The notes under the pieces: generated by a model
What the model was told of the DNA's origin: nothing
What the model saw: the letters and a program-made list of their open reading frames with translations, nothing else
The model's database searches: none
NCBI GenBank assembly: GCA_039545355.1
Contig: BCJJ01000020.1
Location: 765,396 to 829,395 of the forward strand
Length of the DNA stretch: 64,000 nt
Source of the DNA: Trichosporon coremiiforme
Lineage: Eukaryota > Basidiomycota > Tremellomycetes > Trichosporonales > Trichosporonaceae
Direction: 5' to 3'
Shown: one piece after another, positions 44,049-55,002 of the stretch
How the letters are laid out: every line of letters starts with the position of its first letter
Position numbering within the stretch: the stretch's first letter is position 1
Program-made: the position numbers and the translations under genes

Positions 44049-46758
44049 TTACTTGCCGCTTGCGCTGACGCTAAATAGCAGCTGCTTCTGCTTGCCCTTC
44101 TTCTTGGACTTGGGCTGGGGATCATTGTCGACGCTGAGCTCGTCCATAGCCTGTGCCGCGCTGTTGACAGCGCTGCTCGACAAGGAGCCTGTGTTGGTCG
44201 GCGTCGCACTTCCGCTGCCGCCCCAGCTGTTCGTGGGCGGGGGCTTGGCCGCCGTGCCGCGGATACGGGCGATCGACTCCTGTCGCGCAGTCGGTTTACT
44301 GAACAGCGCTGCACGCTCGGCCGCCGCATTCTTCGCGGCCTGCGAGGAGGGTAAGCTCGGGAACGAGTCCTTGTTGACCTGTTTCGGGCGCGAGGCGGCC
44401 GGCCCCGTAGCGTAGTTGATTGAGCGGATCTGCGGAACGAGTGCGGGAGGCGCGCGGGAAGACGAGCCAGCCCCGCCAGAAGCCCACGGCGTCGAGTGTG
44501 CAGCCGGCTTAGAGGGACCGGGCGCACCGAGCGTAGGGAACGCATCACCGCCCGCTCCGGGGACGGGGCGGCCGTTCAGACCGACAGTGGCACGAGGCTG
44601 GGAACCAGCAGCGGCCTCGACGCGGTCCCAAATTCCACGGCTGTTCGCACTGCCACGCCCGGTGTGCGTCGCACGCTTCGCGGACAGAATGCGGCCCGAC
44701 GAGACACCGGCCCAGTCGCTGCCGACGCCGCCAGGCGCACCGCCAAGCGCAGGGAAAGCCTCTTCTTGCTGCTGTTAGCTAGTTGTTCGCAGCAAACTGA
44801 ACTCACCTCAACCCGGAAGTTGCTGAGCGAAGCGATGATCGCCTGCTGCTTTTCCCGCTCGTCATCGCCGTCAAACAGTTTCGCGATCTCGCGGACCACG
44901 CCCGAGGTGGCCACGACGTCCTCGTCCAGAATGTGATAGACCGTGTCGACCATGTCCTTGGCGGACGACTCATTGTTTTTGAACTGGCGCACGGCCGAGC
45001 GGAATGACGCGAGCTTCGTCTGCGAATCGCCGACAAGCATACCGACACGCGCGAGCAGAGCTGCGTGGCGCCTGGATGTCAGTCAACGTACCCATGTGGT
45101 GAACTTACGCAACAGTCGCGTCGTCAACGTCGTCGCGGGGCGTGGCGAAGCCGCTGGCAGACTCCTGAGGGCTTTGCCTGCCGGAGGTGGAGGCATCGCG
45201 ACGACTGCTGCCCTCGCTGAGGCCCGTGACAAACGCCTTGCGGCGGCGCCCCTCCTCCTGGCGGTCGGTCTGGATCTGGCGGCGCTGCTGCGCCTGCTGC
45301 CGCTCGTCCATGAGCGGGGGCGCGAGCTGCTGCGCGCCCGAGAGCGTAAATCCGCGTCCGCCGCTCCTAGCGGCAGAGCTGGACTCGGAGCGCGAGTTGA
45401 AGTCAATCGGAATGTGGCGGGCTTGCGCCTTGTCGCGCGCAGACATGTTCTCACCGTGCTCCTCCATCATGTGCGCCTGCAGATCGAGAGGGCTGCCGAA
45501 CACTTGGAACTTCTTCTCGATACAGATCGGGTTCTTGCACGGGAAGTGGTCACGGCTGACGTTAGTTCGATGGACGAACTCTTCAACTCACTTGAAATGC
45601 GTCTCCAGCTTGTTGTAGTTCTGGAAGCTGATGGGTTAGCATGGCCCCAAGCGACACACCCACTAAACGTCGCGCTGACCGAGTCCCTTGCACACGAAGC
45701 ACTCCTCATGCCTCTCGCGCATGTGCTTGAACAGCTCGTCTGTTCCGAAGAAGGCTTCGTGACAAAACTGATTTGTCAGCTACAGCGAAGGAATCCAGCT
45801 TACCTCGCACATGGGGTGCGGAGCGTCCCACGACTTGACGAGCTCCTGCTCCTTTTCCGACCTGGGCCGGAGCGGCTTCTGTCCGCGATGCAGACGCGAC
45901 GGGTCATGCAGGGCGAGGAGGTGAGGGGGGTAGAGCACCTGCTCGTGCGAGAAACGCGAGAGCTGGCGCGTACAGAGTTTACAGAACACGAGGCCGTGTT
46001 CAGCGAGCGTGTGCTTCTCCAACGCCGGCCAGCCGTTGGCCATGTGGGCGCAATCGGGGTAGGGGCAGTTGAAGCGGAGCAGTAGAAGGGACGCTTCCAT
46101 CTGAACATTAGCTTAGCTTCCTCGACGAACAAGCTCAGTACTCACGACCTCCTCATCCTCGAACGCGACGCCCAGCTTCTCATCAGAGTATGGGAACTGC
46201 TTCAAGTCTAGCGTGCCGGGCAGGACGAGACCCGAGTACCACTTCTTGCCCTTGTTCTCCGGCTTGGTGGCCTCAGCCTGCGCCCGCTCGATCGTCGCAG
46301 GGGCGGTGGGCTTTCGGAAAGGACCATCCGGAAACTCAGTCTCAGATGACTTTGAGAAGAGCAAGGAGGGACATAGTTGCTTGCAGTATGCACACTCCAG
46401 CACCTTGTAGAACACGCGCAGACGAATGGCACAGACACTGATATTGTTAGTTATACCAAAATTCTATGTTAGCTCACTGGCAGACGCGGTGGTTACATTG
46501 TCCAACGGCCCAGTAAGTGATGGGCTCCGCACAAATGAAACACTGGGACGCATCATCGAGCTCTGGCGGCGGAGTCGCGACCGTGGTCGGGGTGGTGCGC
46601 TGAGCGACGACAGCATTGTCAGAGTCAGGGGTGGTCGCCGGGGACTTGCCCTTCCCCTTGAGGTTGTTGTTGTTGTTGTTGTTGGGGTTGGGGTTGGACT
46701 GGGCGGCCTTGCCCTTGCCTCCAGAAAGCGAAGTGTCGAAAGCCTTACGGCGGGACAT
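44049..46758 (-). CDS. HEL2: RING/zinc-finger E3 ubiquitin ligase HEL2 (ZNF598 family)
   Basis: Ribosome-associated ligase that marks collided ribosomes for quality control. The RING finger is CFICAEPITYWAVGQCNHR followed after splicing by VCHVCAIRLRVFYK and CAYCK. C2H2-like fingers follow: FNCPYPDCAHMANGWPALEK, FCKLCTRQLSRFSHEQ, FCHEAFFGTDELFKHM with CFVCKGLG, and FPCKNPICIEKKFQVFGSPL. The C-terminal half has a helical region (SAVRQFKNNESSAKDMV), a basic/Ser-rich part with FPALGG-like and FPSLPSSQ motifs, and a lysine-rich end (PQPKSKKKGKQKQLLFSV). Start at 46758 (MSRRKAFDTSL). An Asn run (NPNPNNNNNNN) near the N-terminus is encoded by a GTT repeat seen on the + strand. About seven short introns. 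Confidence 0.93.
46663..46699. repeat. GTT/GGGGTT repeat coding for Asn-Pro/Asn run in HEL2
   Basis: Read on the minus strand it codes for NPNPN plus a run of Asn. The GGGGTT part resembles a telomere-type unit but is coding. Confidence 0.9.
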
Positions 46759-47326
46759 GACGTCGATGATTGGGTGGTGGTGGTAGTTAGGGGAAGAGTG
46801 AAAACAGGAGGCGAGAGAGACTATCCGCTGAAGATAGGAGGCGACAAACAATCCGGGAGCGAGATGCGAGGGGTGGTGAGCAATGTTGTCGAATGCGGTC
46901 GAGCTCGTCGGGCTTGTCTGATGGAGATGCGCGTAGCCGGCCCGACGGCTTTGGGTTTCGTTCATAGACTCGACGACTCACCTCGCTCCTCCATTTCGGT
47001 GCCGATATCTATCATTACGTAATAATTCAAATGACGTGGGTCATCGTCCGGACCATGTGCGTCTGATAGCACGGGTTGTCGGGCCACCTCCGTCCAGCGC
47101 GGTCCAGCGGCACGCGTTGCCGCACATCTCAGGCTGCCCGTCTGATCGTGTCCTCGATCGCTCAGCACTTACTCATCGATCCCTTCTCTCGTACCTCGAC
47201 CAGTCGTCAGACAACTACGGCCTCAGTCAAGACTGCCCATCAGCGTCAACCGGTTCCGTTAGTCACCCTACATCGTTTACGACTTTCGAAGGAACTGGGT
47301 ACGCAAACCGTAAATAGGCTGCCACG
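46759..47326. promoter_or_regulatory. Divergent promoter region, HEL2 / AP-2 alpha
   Basis: 568 bp between the two start codons. Nothing coding recognised. Confidence 0.55.
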
Positions 47327-50300
47327 ATGGCAACGTCAATGCGCGGGTTGACCCAGGTGAGTATGACCCAGGCGGCCCGCAGCGCGCCCTCTGCCAGCGA
47401 CGTTATGTAGCTTGATTGGTCTAAACATTTACGTCGTGAGCGCAGCTGACAACTCAGTACATCTCGGACCTGCGAGCATGCCGCGTCCGAGAGCTGGAGG
47501 AGAAGCGGGTGAACCGCGAGATGGCCCACATTCGTCAGAAGTTCAAGGACGGTAACCTGGACGGCTATCAGAAGAAGAAGTACCTGTCCAAGGTCGTCTT
47601 CACCTACATCCTGGGCTACAAGGTGGACATCGGTCATATGGAGGCTGTCAACCTGATCCACAGCAACAAGTACAGCGAGAAGCAGATCGTGAGTTGCAAC
47701 GTTAGCACCCCAACTGACGTGACAGGGATATCTCGCGATCACGCTGCTCATGCACGAGAACTCGGACATCGTTCGTCTGGTTATCAACTCTATTAGGAAG
47801 GACCTGGAGGACTCGAGTGAGATCAACAACTGTCTTGCTCTGCATGCCATCGCCAACCTGGGAGGAAGGGAGATGGCCGAGGCGCTGGCTGAGTCGACGT
47901 TCCGCGCCATGATCAGCCCTGTCTCGACCACTTTCGTCAAGAAAAAGGCTGCTCTGACGCTGCTGCGGTTGTACCGTAAGCACCCGTCGGTCGTGCCCGT
48001 GCATGAGTGGGCTGAGCGCATCGTGCCTTTGATCGGTGAACGCGACCAGGGCGTGGCCATGACTGCGACTTCGCTCGTGACGGCCATGGCGCAGGACCAT
48101 CTGGAGGCGTTTGCAGGATGTTATCAACACGCTGTGGACAGACTGGACAAGGTAAGCTGAGGCTCCCCGAACGCAGCTGACAGCAGATCGTGTTCGACTC
48201 GGAGACCCCGCCGCACTACATCTACTACAAGGTCCCGAACCCGTGGCTGCAGATCAAGATTTTGCGTCTGCTGCAGTACTACCCTCCGCCAGACAATCTT
48301 GAGGTTGTTGAAATGGTTAACGGCCTCTTGCAAGCTATTATCGATATGTCCCGGGAGACGCCGCGCAACGTCCAACACAACAACGCGCAGAACGCTGTAT
48401 TGTTCGAGGCTATCAACCTCGCGATCCACCTGAACCCCGAAAGCAAGGTCGTATCTAATGCGTCCGTCCTGCTCGGCCGGTTTATCCTTGCCAGGGAGAC
48501 CAACGTCCGATACCTCGGTCTCGACGCCATGGCGCACCTGGCCGCCTGCTCCACTTCGCTTGACCCGGTTAAGAGACATCAGGACACTATCATTCTTAGT
48601 CTGAAGGACCGTGACATCTCTGTGCGAAGACGAGCCCTCGACCTACTGTACTCGATGTGCGACACGACGAATGCCAAGGTCATCGTTGGCGAGCTGCTCA
48701 AGTACCTCCAGGTCGCCGACTATAACCTGAGGGAAGAGATGGTGCTGAAGATTGCCATTCTGACGGAGCGTTTCGCGACCGAGTACGAGTGGTACATCGA
48801 CACGATTCTGCAGCTTATCTCGACTGCCGGTGACCACGTTGGCGCCGAGGTGTGGTACCGTGTCGTGCAGCTTGTTACGAACAACGAGGATCTGCAGCCG
48901 TACGCGTCGACGGCCGTCTACCGCCACATCAAAAAGGCGCAGTGCCACGAGAACATGGTCAAGGTCGCCGGCTACATTCTTGGCGAGTTTGGGCATCTGA
49001 TTGCAAACGACGAGGGTTGCAGCCCGATCGAGCTGTTCCACGCGCTGCACTCCAAGATCAACATCTGCACTGCGCCGACGCGTGCGCTCCTGCTTACGAC
49101 GTACATCAAGTGGGTCAACCTGTTCCCCGAGATCAAGGAGCACCTCGTCAACATCTTCCGGCGGTACACGCACGTTCTCGACGCGGAGCTGCAGCAGCGT
49201 GCGTGCGAGTATCTTGCGCTGGCGACGCGCAATGACAACGACGAGCTGCTGCAATCTGTGTGCGACGAGATGCCGGTCTTCCCCGAGCGCGAGTCTGCGC
49301 TCGTCAACCGCCTCCACAAGCGCGGCAACGCGGCTCAGGACAAGCGCACGTGGGTCATTGGGCAGCAGTCGGAGAACCGGGACAAGTTCGCGAAGCAGTT
49401 CTCGAAGGACAGCACGAGCGCAGCCGATGACGTGGCCGTGCCCGTGCCGCCGCCGAAGCCGCAGATGTCTCTGTCCCAGCCGCAGCCGCAGGCGTCGCTG
49501 TCCGTCGACCCTCAGCCGTCGGGCAACCTCACGCCGCAGACGCCCAGCGCCTCTGAGCCCATGATGGGTCCCGGCCCGTCCTCGCAGTCTACCATGCTGT
49601 CCGAGGACATCATGACCTCTCTCGCTGGACTGGACATGTCGAGTCCTGCGCCCGAGCCTGCGTCAGCTCAGCAGCGCCTGCTGCCGGAACAGCAGCAGTT
49701 CGTGTCCGAGCCAACTGGGGGCGCGGCGCCGCTCTCGACACTCACGAGCCCGACGACGCCCGACGACCTGCAGCACACCGCCACTCTCGGCGGTGTCAAC
49801 CCGGCCCTGCTGCACAGCCTCACGACGGGCCCGAACGTGGAGAAGTGGCTCGAGCGGCTGTCGTATGCGTCCGAGGGCGTGCTGTACGAGGACAAGCAGG
49901 TACAGATTGGCATCAAGGCCGAGTATCACGGTCCTCTGGGGCGGATAGCGCTGTTCATCGGAAACAAGATTTCTACTCCGTTCACCTCCGTGTCCGCACA
50001 AATCGAGAACAGCGAGCCCGGCCTCAGCGCCAACTTCCACGACACGCCCGTGAACCGGATCGAGGGTCTAGCTCAGATCCAGGAGATGATCCACGTCGAG
50101 GCCAAGGGAGTCTTCACGTCTCCGCCAGTGCTGCGGTTCACGTACCTGGCTGGCGGGTTCACGACGCTGGTGCTCAAGCTGCCAGTGTTCCTGAGCAAGT
50201 TCGTCGAGGGCGTGCAGCTGGACCAGGCCGCGTTCTTCGAGCGGTGGAAGATCATTGGCGGGCCGCCGCGTGAGGCGCAGCAGATCTTCCCCATCAAGCT

Positions 50301-50580
50301 GTCGGAAAATGGCGAGATCGACACGGCGAGGAACGAAAAGGTCATCGCAGGTCAGAGCATGAGCGTCCTCCGCGGCATCGACCCGAACCCGGTCAACATT
50401 GTCACGGCCGGCGTGCTCCACATGAGCAGCGGCAAGGTCGGCATCCTCGGCCGCCTCGAGCCGAACCGCGACGCAAAGCTGTGTCGTCTGACTGTGAGGA
50501 GTACGAACGAGGACGTCAGTAAGGAGTGCCTCAGGCTGTTCTCCAAGCCGATTAACGCGGACGCGGCGTCCAGCCTGTGA
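47327..50580 (+). CDS. AP-2 complex subunit alpha
   Basis: Large adaptin of the clathrin AP-2 complex, acting in endocytosis at the plasma membrane. Exons 47327-47356, 47458-47688, 47726-48151 and 48187-50580 give 1026 residues. The trunk shows [59 protein letters not shown] and [20 protein letters not shown], all alpha-adaptin signatures. A Pro/Gln/Ser-rich hinge follows at about residues 640-780. The appendage runs to the end, with [16 protein letters not shown] and [18 protein letters not shown]. Length is close to animal alpha-adaptins. The first exon codes for only ten residues. It is convergent with the polytopic membrane protein gene (170 bp between stops). Confidence 0.96.
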
Positions 50581-50750
50581 GACGGTCGAGTCGATAATAA
50601 TACTAGTTTTAACGAGATTTGTTACCATATTATGCATGGATGAACATTACAACGGGAGTGCGGGGCGCGGCGTTGAACAGAAAGGTCGTGAAGGGCGTGG
50701 AAGGTAATGTCATGAGATGGGCGTGAAAGATGACCTCTAGCCTAGAGAGT

Positions 50751-53067
50751 TTATCGGAAGTTGAGCTTGATCAGGAACATGAGAATGTTCATCGAGACGT
50801 GGACTGAGGCCCATCCTGTTCTGTCAGTTTCCTACCTGACGCATAAAACTCACCACAAGCGGGCACGAGTTCGGGATACTCGCGCATCGAGTCGAGTCCG
50901 ACCTCGCTGACGTCGACCTTGAAGCTGCGCTGCATGATGCGCCGCGCGATGAAGGAGCTGACGAGCTCGGATCCCCACACGGCCAACGACGCGTAGAACG
51001 TCATGGCGAAAGTGTACGGATCGACCGGGGTCGAGTTGAACCTGAAGAAGGGGTAGATGGCGCTGTTTGGGCCGAAATGGAGAATAGCGAGCCAGCCGAG
51101 GAAGGAGACCATGGTCGTGTTCTGCGCGAGGGAGCGGCAGTAGAACCCGACGGCTACACTGTCGATATGTTCCTGCCATGTGTCGCTCGAGCCTATGACG
51201 AGCTGGAGCACGCGGTGCCAGCCCTTCGTCATCTGTAGCGGGAAGAGGACAATGACGGCGAAGGAAGAGAGCAACTGGACAGTCGCGAACTGGGATGGAG
51301 AACGAAGCCGCGCAAACAGGTTGCGGTAGAAAACGTGGTAGACCAGCTGGAAAAAGAGCTTGTACACGAACAGCAGGGCGCGCGACCGCACCTTTGCGCT
51401 GATGATGTAGAAGGACATGAGCGCGAGGATCTGGACCGCTGGGCGTTAGTTGATGCCATCCACTACAACTCCCGGACTTGCCACTCCAGACTCACTGATG
51501 ATCCAGCTCCACACCCAGGTTCCCGCATCGAGCGACGTGTGCGGCAGCGTACTCAGGAAGAGGCTCGCGTACGCCTGACCCGCAATCAGGGAGAAACTGG
51601 CAATGGCGAGGCATACCATGAACCAGAGGAACCTCAGCCAAGAGCTCGGAATGCGGCGGAGCGAATTGCCAAAGAACGTGTCCTGCACCAACGGTTGCGC
51701 GTGGCGGTACACATGTCGTCGGTCACGCTTCAGTTTTGAGAAGCAGGCAAGCGCGGGAAGGTGCATCGCCGCGAACGAGAGGAGGACCCAGAAGGCTGTG
51801 GGTTAGCTCGACGAGAAGGAACAGGGAGCTGATTACGCTCGCTGAGAACGCACTCTTTCTCTCCCACTCGAAAGCCTCATCGTCATCACTACCCGGGCCC
51901 CGCTCGTGTTCCCGTCGCCGCATACCGAACAGGTCCAGATTGTGCGAAAGCAGGCCGACGCCGAGCGTCAGGCCCCACATTAGGAGGTACGTCGTCTTCC
52001 CGCCGAGGGCTTGCGGCCACCAGTCTGTGCGTGTCAGTCGAGAGACTTGAGACGGCCGAGTAGACTTACTCAGACGGTAGAGACCAAACAGCGAGGTGAT
52101 GAAGCACAGCGCGACAGCGACATACACGCCAAAGTACCTGTGACTGTTAGTCCCGCGCTGTCGACTTGAGGATGCTTGCAGCGCACCAGAACAGGAAGAA
52201 GTAGAAGTTGACGTCGGTCGGTAAAGGCTCGCCTCCGCCTGGCTGGCCTGGACCGGGTACGCCAGGCGTCGTCCCGTTGCTCGCCATCGTGAGGTTGCCT
52301 GTGCTGTCAGCCTACATCTCTCAAGCCATCTAGACCACGCTGTCTTCCTTCTTGTTCCGCTTCCCGCGTTCAGTCTTCTCTCGCTCCCCTTCCATATCTC
52401 CTTCCTCACATCGCTCCTTCCCCTCGCCCCTCTCCGCACCCATTCTCTAAATCAGGCTCACCATGCGGATGTCCCGGAAACGTCCACCTCGGCTTCCCCT
52501 TATACGGGTCCTCGACCGGGAACGGCGCCGCGACCCAGACCCACACGACTAAGCAGGGAATCAGCGTGAGCACTGCATGCCGGCTCCAAAAGTTGGCGAG
52601 CCACCTGTTCACAGCCGCGTGAGAGGGGTGGAACAGGCACTCGCTCCAGTGGCTTGGTTCGTCGCTTGTGCTGACTGCGCGTGGCCGGCGTCTAGATACC
52701 ACACGGCGGGAGGGGGAGGGAAGTGACCTCCTCCTTCTTGGGGACAATGGCGAGGAACGTTGCTCTGTTAGGTCGATGACATTGTTTGGGTTTCATCGTT
52801 GTGGCCGTTGAGGCGGGTGGTTGTACATTTCGACACGTTCAGAGGCGATAAGAAAAGTGCCGAGGGAGCGTGAAGGTGAGAGGAAGACGAGGAGACCATT
52901 GGAACGCAGGAATGGTCGAGGCCGTAGATCGGTCCAACAACATGTGGTCGTCGATGACGCAAGGGTGATCCAGGTCAGCGCCCGCGACGAGCGTAAACAA
53001 ACATCTGGGACTCACCCCATATCCGGTCCTGGGCGCGTTCCGAGCCCGTGGAGAGGGGCGTGAACAT
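50751..53067 (-). CDS. Polytopic membrane protein of unrecognised family (about 9-10 TM)
   Basis: I do not recognise this family. Eight exons (53016-53067, 52462-52764, 52187-52298, 52070-52137, 51854-52024, 51496-51795, 50854-51438, 50751-50815) join in frame to 551 residues. The N-terminus is short and basic. The first membrane segment is HAVLTLIPCLVVWVWVAAPF, followed by FPVEDPYKGKPRWTFPGHPHG and a loop with the sequon NLT. Further segments include FYFFLFWYFGVYVAVALCFI, TTYLLMWGLTLGVGLLSHNL, FWVLLSFAAMHLPALACF, LRFLWFMVCLAIASFSLIAG, FATVQLLSSFAVIVLFPLQM, VSFLGWLAILHFGPNSAIYP and YTFAMTFYASLAVWGSELVS. The final 65-nt exon adds SVHVSMNILMFLIKLNFR. The first exon is the least certain; an alternative start lies at 52287. 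Confidence 0.8.
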
Positions 53068-53652
53068 GTTTCTGGGCCACTCGTCAGCAACGAATATTGC
53101 CTGTTGACGAAAGTTGAGATGGACGGGCACCGCCGTACTGTCTGTCAGTGGACTGGCTTGGCCACCTCTGCGGGCTGTTTCGCCCGATGGTCGGCCTGGT
53201 CGGGCGATCGGAAACGTCCAACCCAACGCCATCCATTGTCAACAAACGCCTTCCCTGCCCAGGATACTTCCGCCGTTACAGACAGTGCGATTCTGACATC
53301 GCGTTACGCACCAGCCTCCTAGCTCGAGCTCGCACTCTCTATTGGTGGCATTGGACTCCAGACTTTGCGTACATGCACTCATAACAGCATAAATTCCATA
53401 ACGATAGTAAGAAGTAGTGCTCAACACATTCTCGGTTGCCCAAGCCTGCGCACGCGTGCTCGCACGCGCGCACCGAACAGAATGTGCCTGCACAATCCTG
53501 ATACCTGTACGGAGAGAGAAGAGATGAAGGGGTGTTCGAAGGAAAGAGATTAGGTTGAATATAGCGGGAGCCGCAGTGCCAGCACGCGACTACTCCCGAC
53601 CCTACACAATGCAAGCCGTATCAATGCAAGTGGTCGTTGTCGTATGATGCGC
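53068..53652. other. Spacer between membrane-protein and PL14 genes
   Basis: About 585 bp; promoter of the membrane protein gene and 3' flank of the PL14 gene. Nothing else recognised. Confidence 0.5.
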
Positions 53653-55002
53653 TTACAAGTTCTCGAGGATCGAGACCGAGATGTCCGAGAAGGTCGCGGT
53701 CTGGTCCTTGGGGCACGCCCACGAGCCGCCCGAACCGCCGAAGAAGGTCGAGAAGAAGAGACCGCGGATGCGGCCCTGGTCGTGGTGGCGCATGATCAGG
53801 TTATTGGCGTCAATGACCTTGACGCCGTCAACGATGAGTGACTGACGACCATCGGCATTGGGCTGGTCACCGTTCATCGTGTTGAGCGTGATCGTGTTGG
53901 TGACGGTGACGGGCTTGCCGGCCTCAAACTTGAACGAGTTGCGGCCGAGCGAGTCGCCAGAGCCCGAATGGCAGATGATCTGGCCCGTGCCAATGGCGTA
54001 CGACGCGGGGTCGTTGCAGTAAGCCTGCTCAGAGCCCCAGTAGTAGTTGTAGATCTCTCCGACACCGTCGGGGCGCCACATAAGACGCGATGAGAAGCAA
54101 CCAGGGCCACCGGCGTGGCCAGAGCAGTGCTTGGCCTCGTCGGCAGAGTCACCGCCGTACCAACCGGGAAGCTTGCCTCCAAGCTTCCAGTCGAAGCCGT
54201 CCTGGAACTGGACAGTGTAGGTGAACGAAGCAGTGCGGGCCTTGGTCAAGTCCATGCCGGTGTTTCCGGGGTCGGGAGTCGTGTACCAGAACCACGAGTC
54301 GTTGTCGTTGACCTGGCCCTTGCGATAGGTGAAGGTCCACTTGTCGCCGTTGACGGCGAGCCTGCCGTAGGCGTCCTTGAGGCCGTCGTTGTGGCCCTCG
54401 TTGGTCATCTGGGCGAAGCTACCGTACGAGGTGCCGCTGCCCATGTCGAGGAACGAGCCGCCAACGCCACCACCGCCGGTGCTGAAGGTGGAGAGGGCGG
54501 AGCCGAGGGGGTCCTGCGAGGGCATCTCGGTACCGGTCCACTTGGTGACGCCCTTGGCGGGCTCGAGGACTGAAGTGTTGACCTTGTTGGCCGTTGACTT
54601 CTCCTTGGTGGCGGGCTCGGCAGCGGCCGGCGTCGACTGGGTGTTGGTGGCCTCGGCCTCCTCGAAGGCCTCCTCGTTCTTCTCAGCCTCGGTCTGGCCG
54701 GCGGAGACCGAGGGGGCAGCGGCTGAGGCGGCGGGAGCGGAGGCGTCGAGCTGGACAGAGTTGTCGGCGGGCGCGTCACCGGAGGCAGGGGCCTGCGAGG
54801 AGTTGTTCTTGGGCTTGCAGGTCTTCCTCTTGGTGTGACGGCGGCGGCGGCGGGGCTCGGCCGCGTGGGGGTGCTCGAAGGAGCGGACGACGCGGGCAGG
54901 ACCAGCCTGGCCGACAACGTCACGAACCTCGTGCTGCGAGTTGACCTCGACGGCCGAGACCGACGCGATCATCGCGAGAATGGAAAAGAGCTGGAAACGC
55001 AT
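53653..55002 (-). CDS. Secreted polysaccharide lyase family 14-like protein (alginate/glucuronan lyase fold)
   Basis: Predicted extracellular lyase-fold protein of 449 residues, no introns in the coding part. The signal peptide is MRFQLFSILAMIASVSAVEV. A basic run (RRRRRHTKRKTCKPK) with dibasic sites follows, then an Ala/Ser/Glu-rich linker to about residue 160. The C-terminal domain has PL14 signatures: SWFWYTTPDPGNTGMDLTKA, KLGGKLPGWYGGDSADEAKH, CFSSRLMWRPDGVGEIYNYY and GLFFSTFFGGSGGSWACPKD. In fungi such proteins cleave uronate polymers or act as capsule or cell-wall modifiers. Related proteins are known from Cryptococcus and other Tremellomycetes. Catalytic residues cannot be confirmed by eye. 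Confidence 0.88.
   Translation of the reverse strand: MRFQLFSILAMIASVSAVEVNSQHEVRDVVGQAGPARVVRSFEHPHAAEPRRRRRHTKRKTCKPKNNSSQAPASGDAPADNSVQLDASAPAASAAAPSVSAGQTEAEKNEEAFEEAEATNTQSTPAAAEPATKEKSTANKVNTSVLEPAKGVTKWTGTEMPSQDPLGSALSTFSTGGGGVGGSFLDMGSGTSYGSFAQMTNEGHNDGLKDAYGRLAVNGDKWTFTYRKGQVNDNDSWFWYTTPDPGNTGMDLTKARTASFTYTVQFQDGFDWKLGGKLPGWYGGDSADEAKHCSGHAGGPGCFSSRLMWRPDGVGEIYNYYWGSEQAYCNDPASYAIGTGQIICHSGSGDSLGRNSFKFEAGKPVTVTNTITLNTMNGDQPNADGRQSLIVDGVKVIDANNLIMRHHDQGRIRGLFFSTFFGGSGGSWACPKDQTATFSDISVSILENL

Noticed and set aside
46678..46699. Telomere-like GGGGTT repeats
   Set aside because: They lie inside HEL2 coding sequence and encode NPNPN; only two to three units, far from any end.
52287..52289. 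ATG at 52287 as start of the polytopic membrane protein
   Set aside because: Upstream exons splice in frame and add a membrane segment and a family-like PFPVEDPYKGKPRW loop, so a start at 53067 is preferred.
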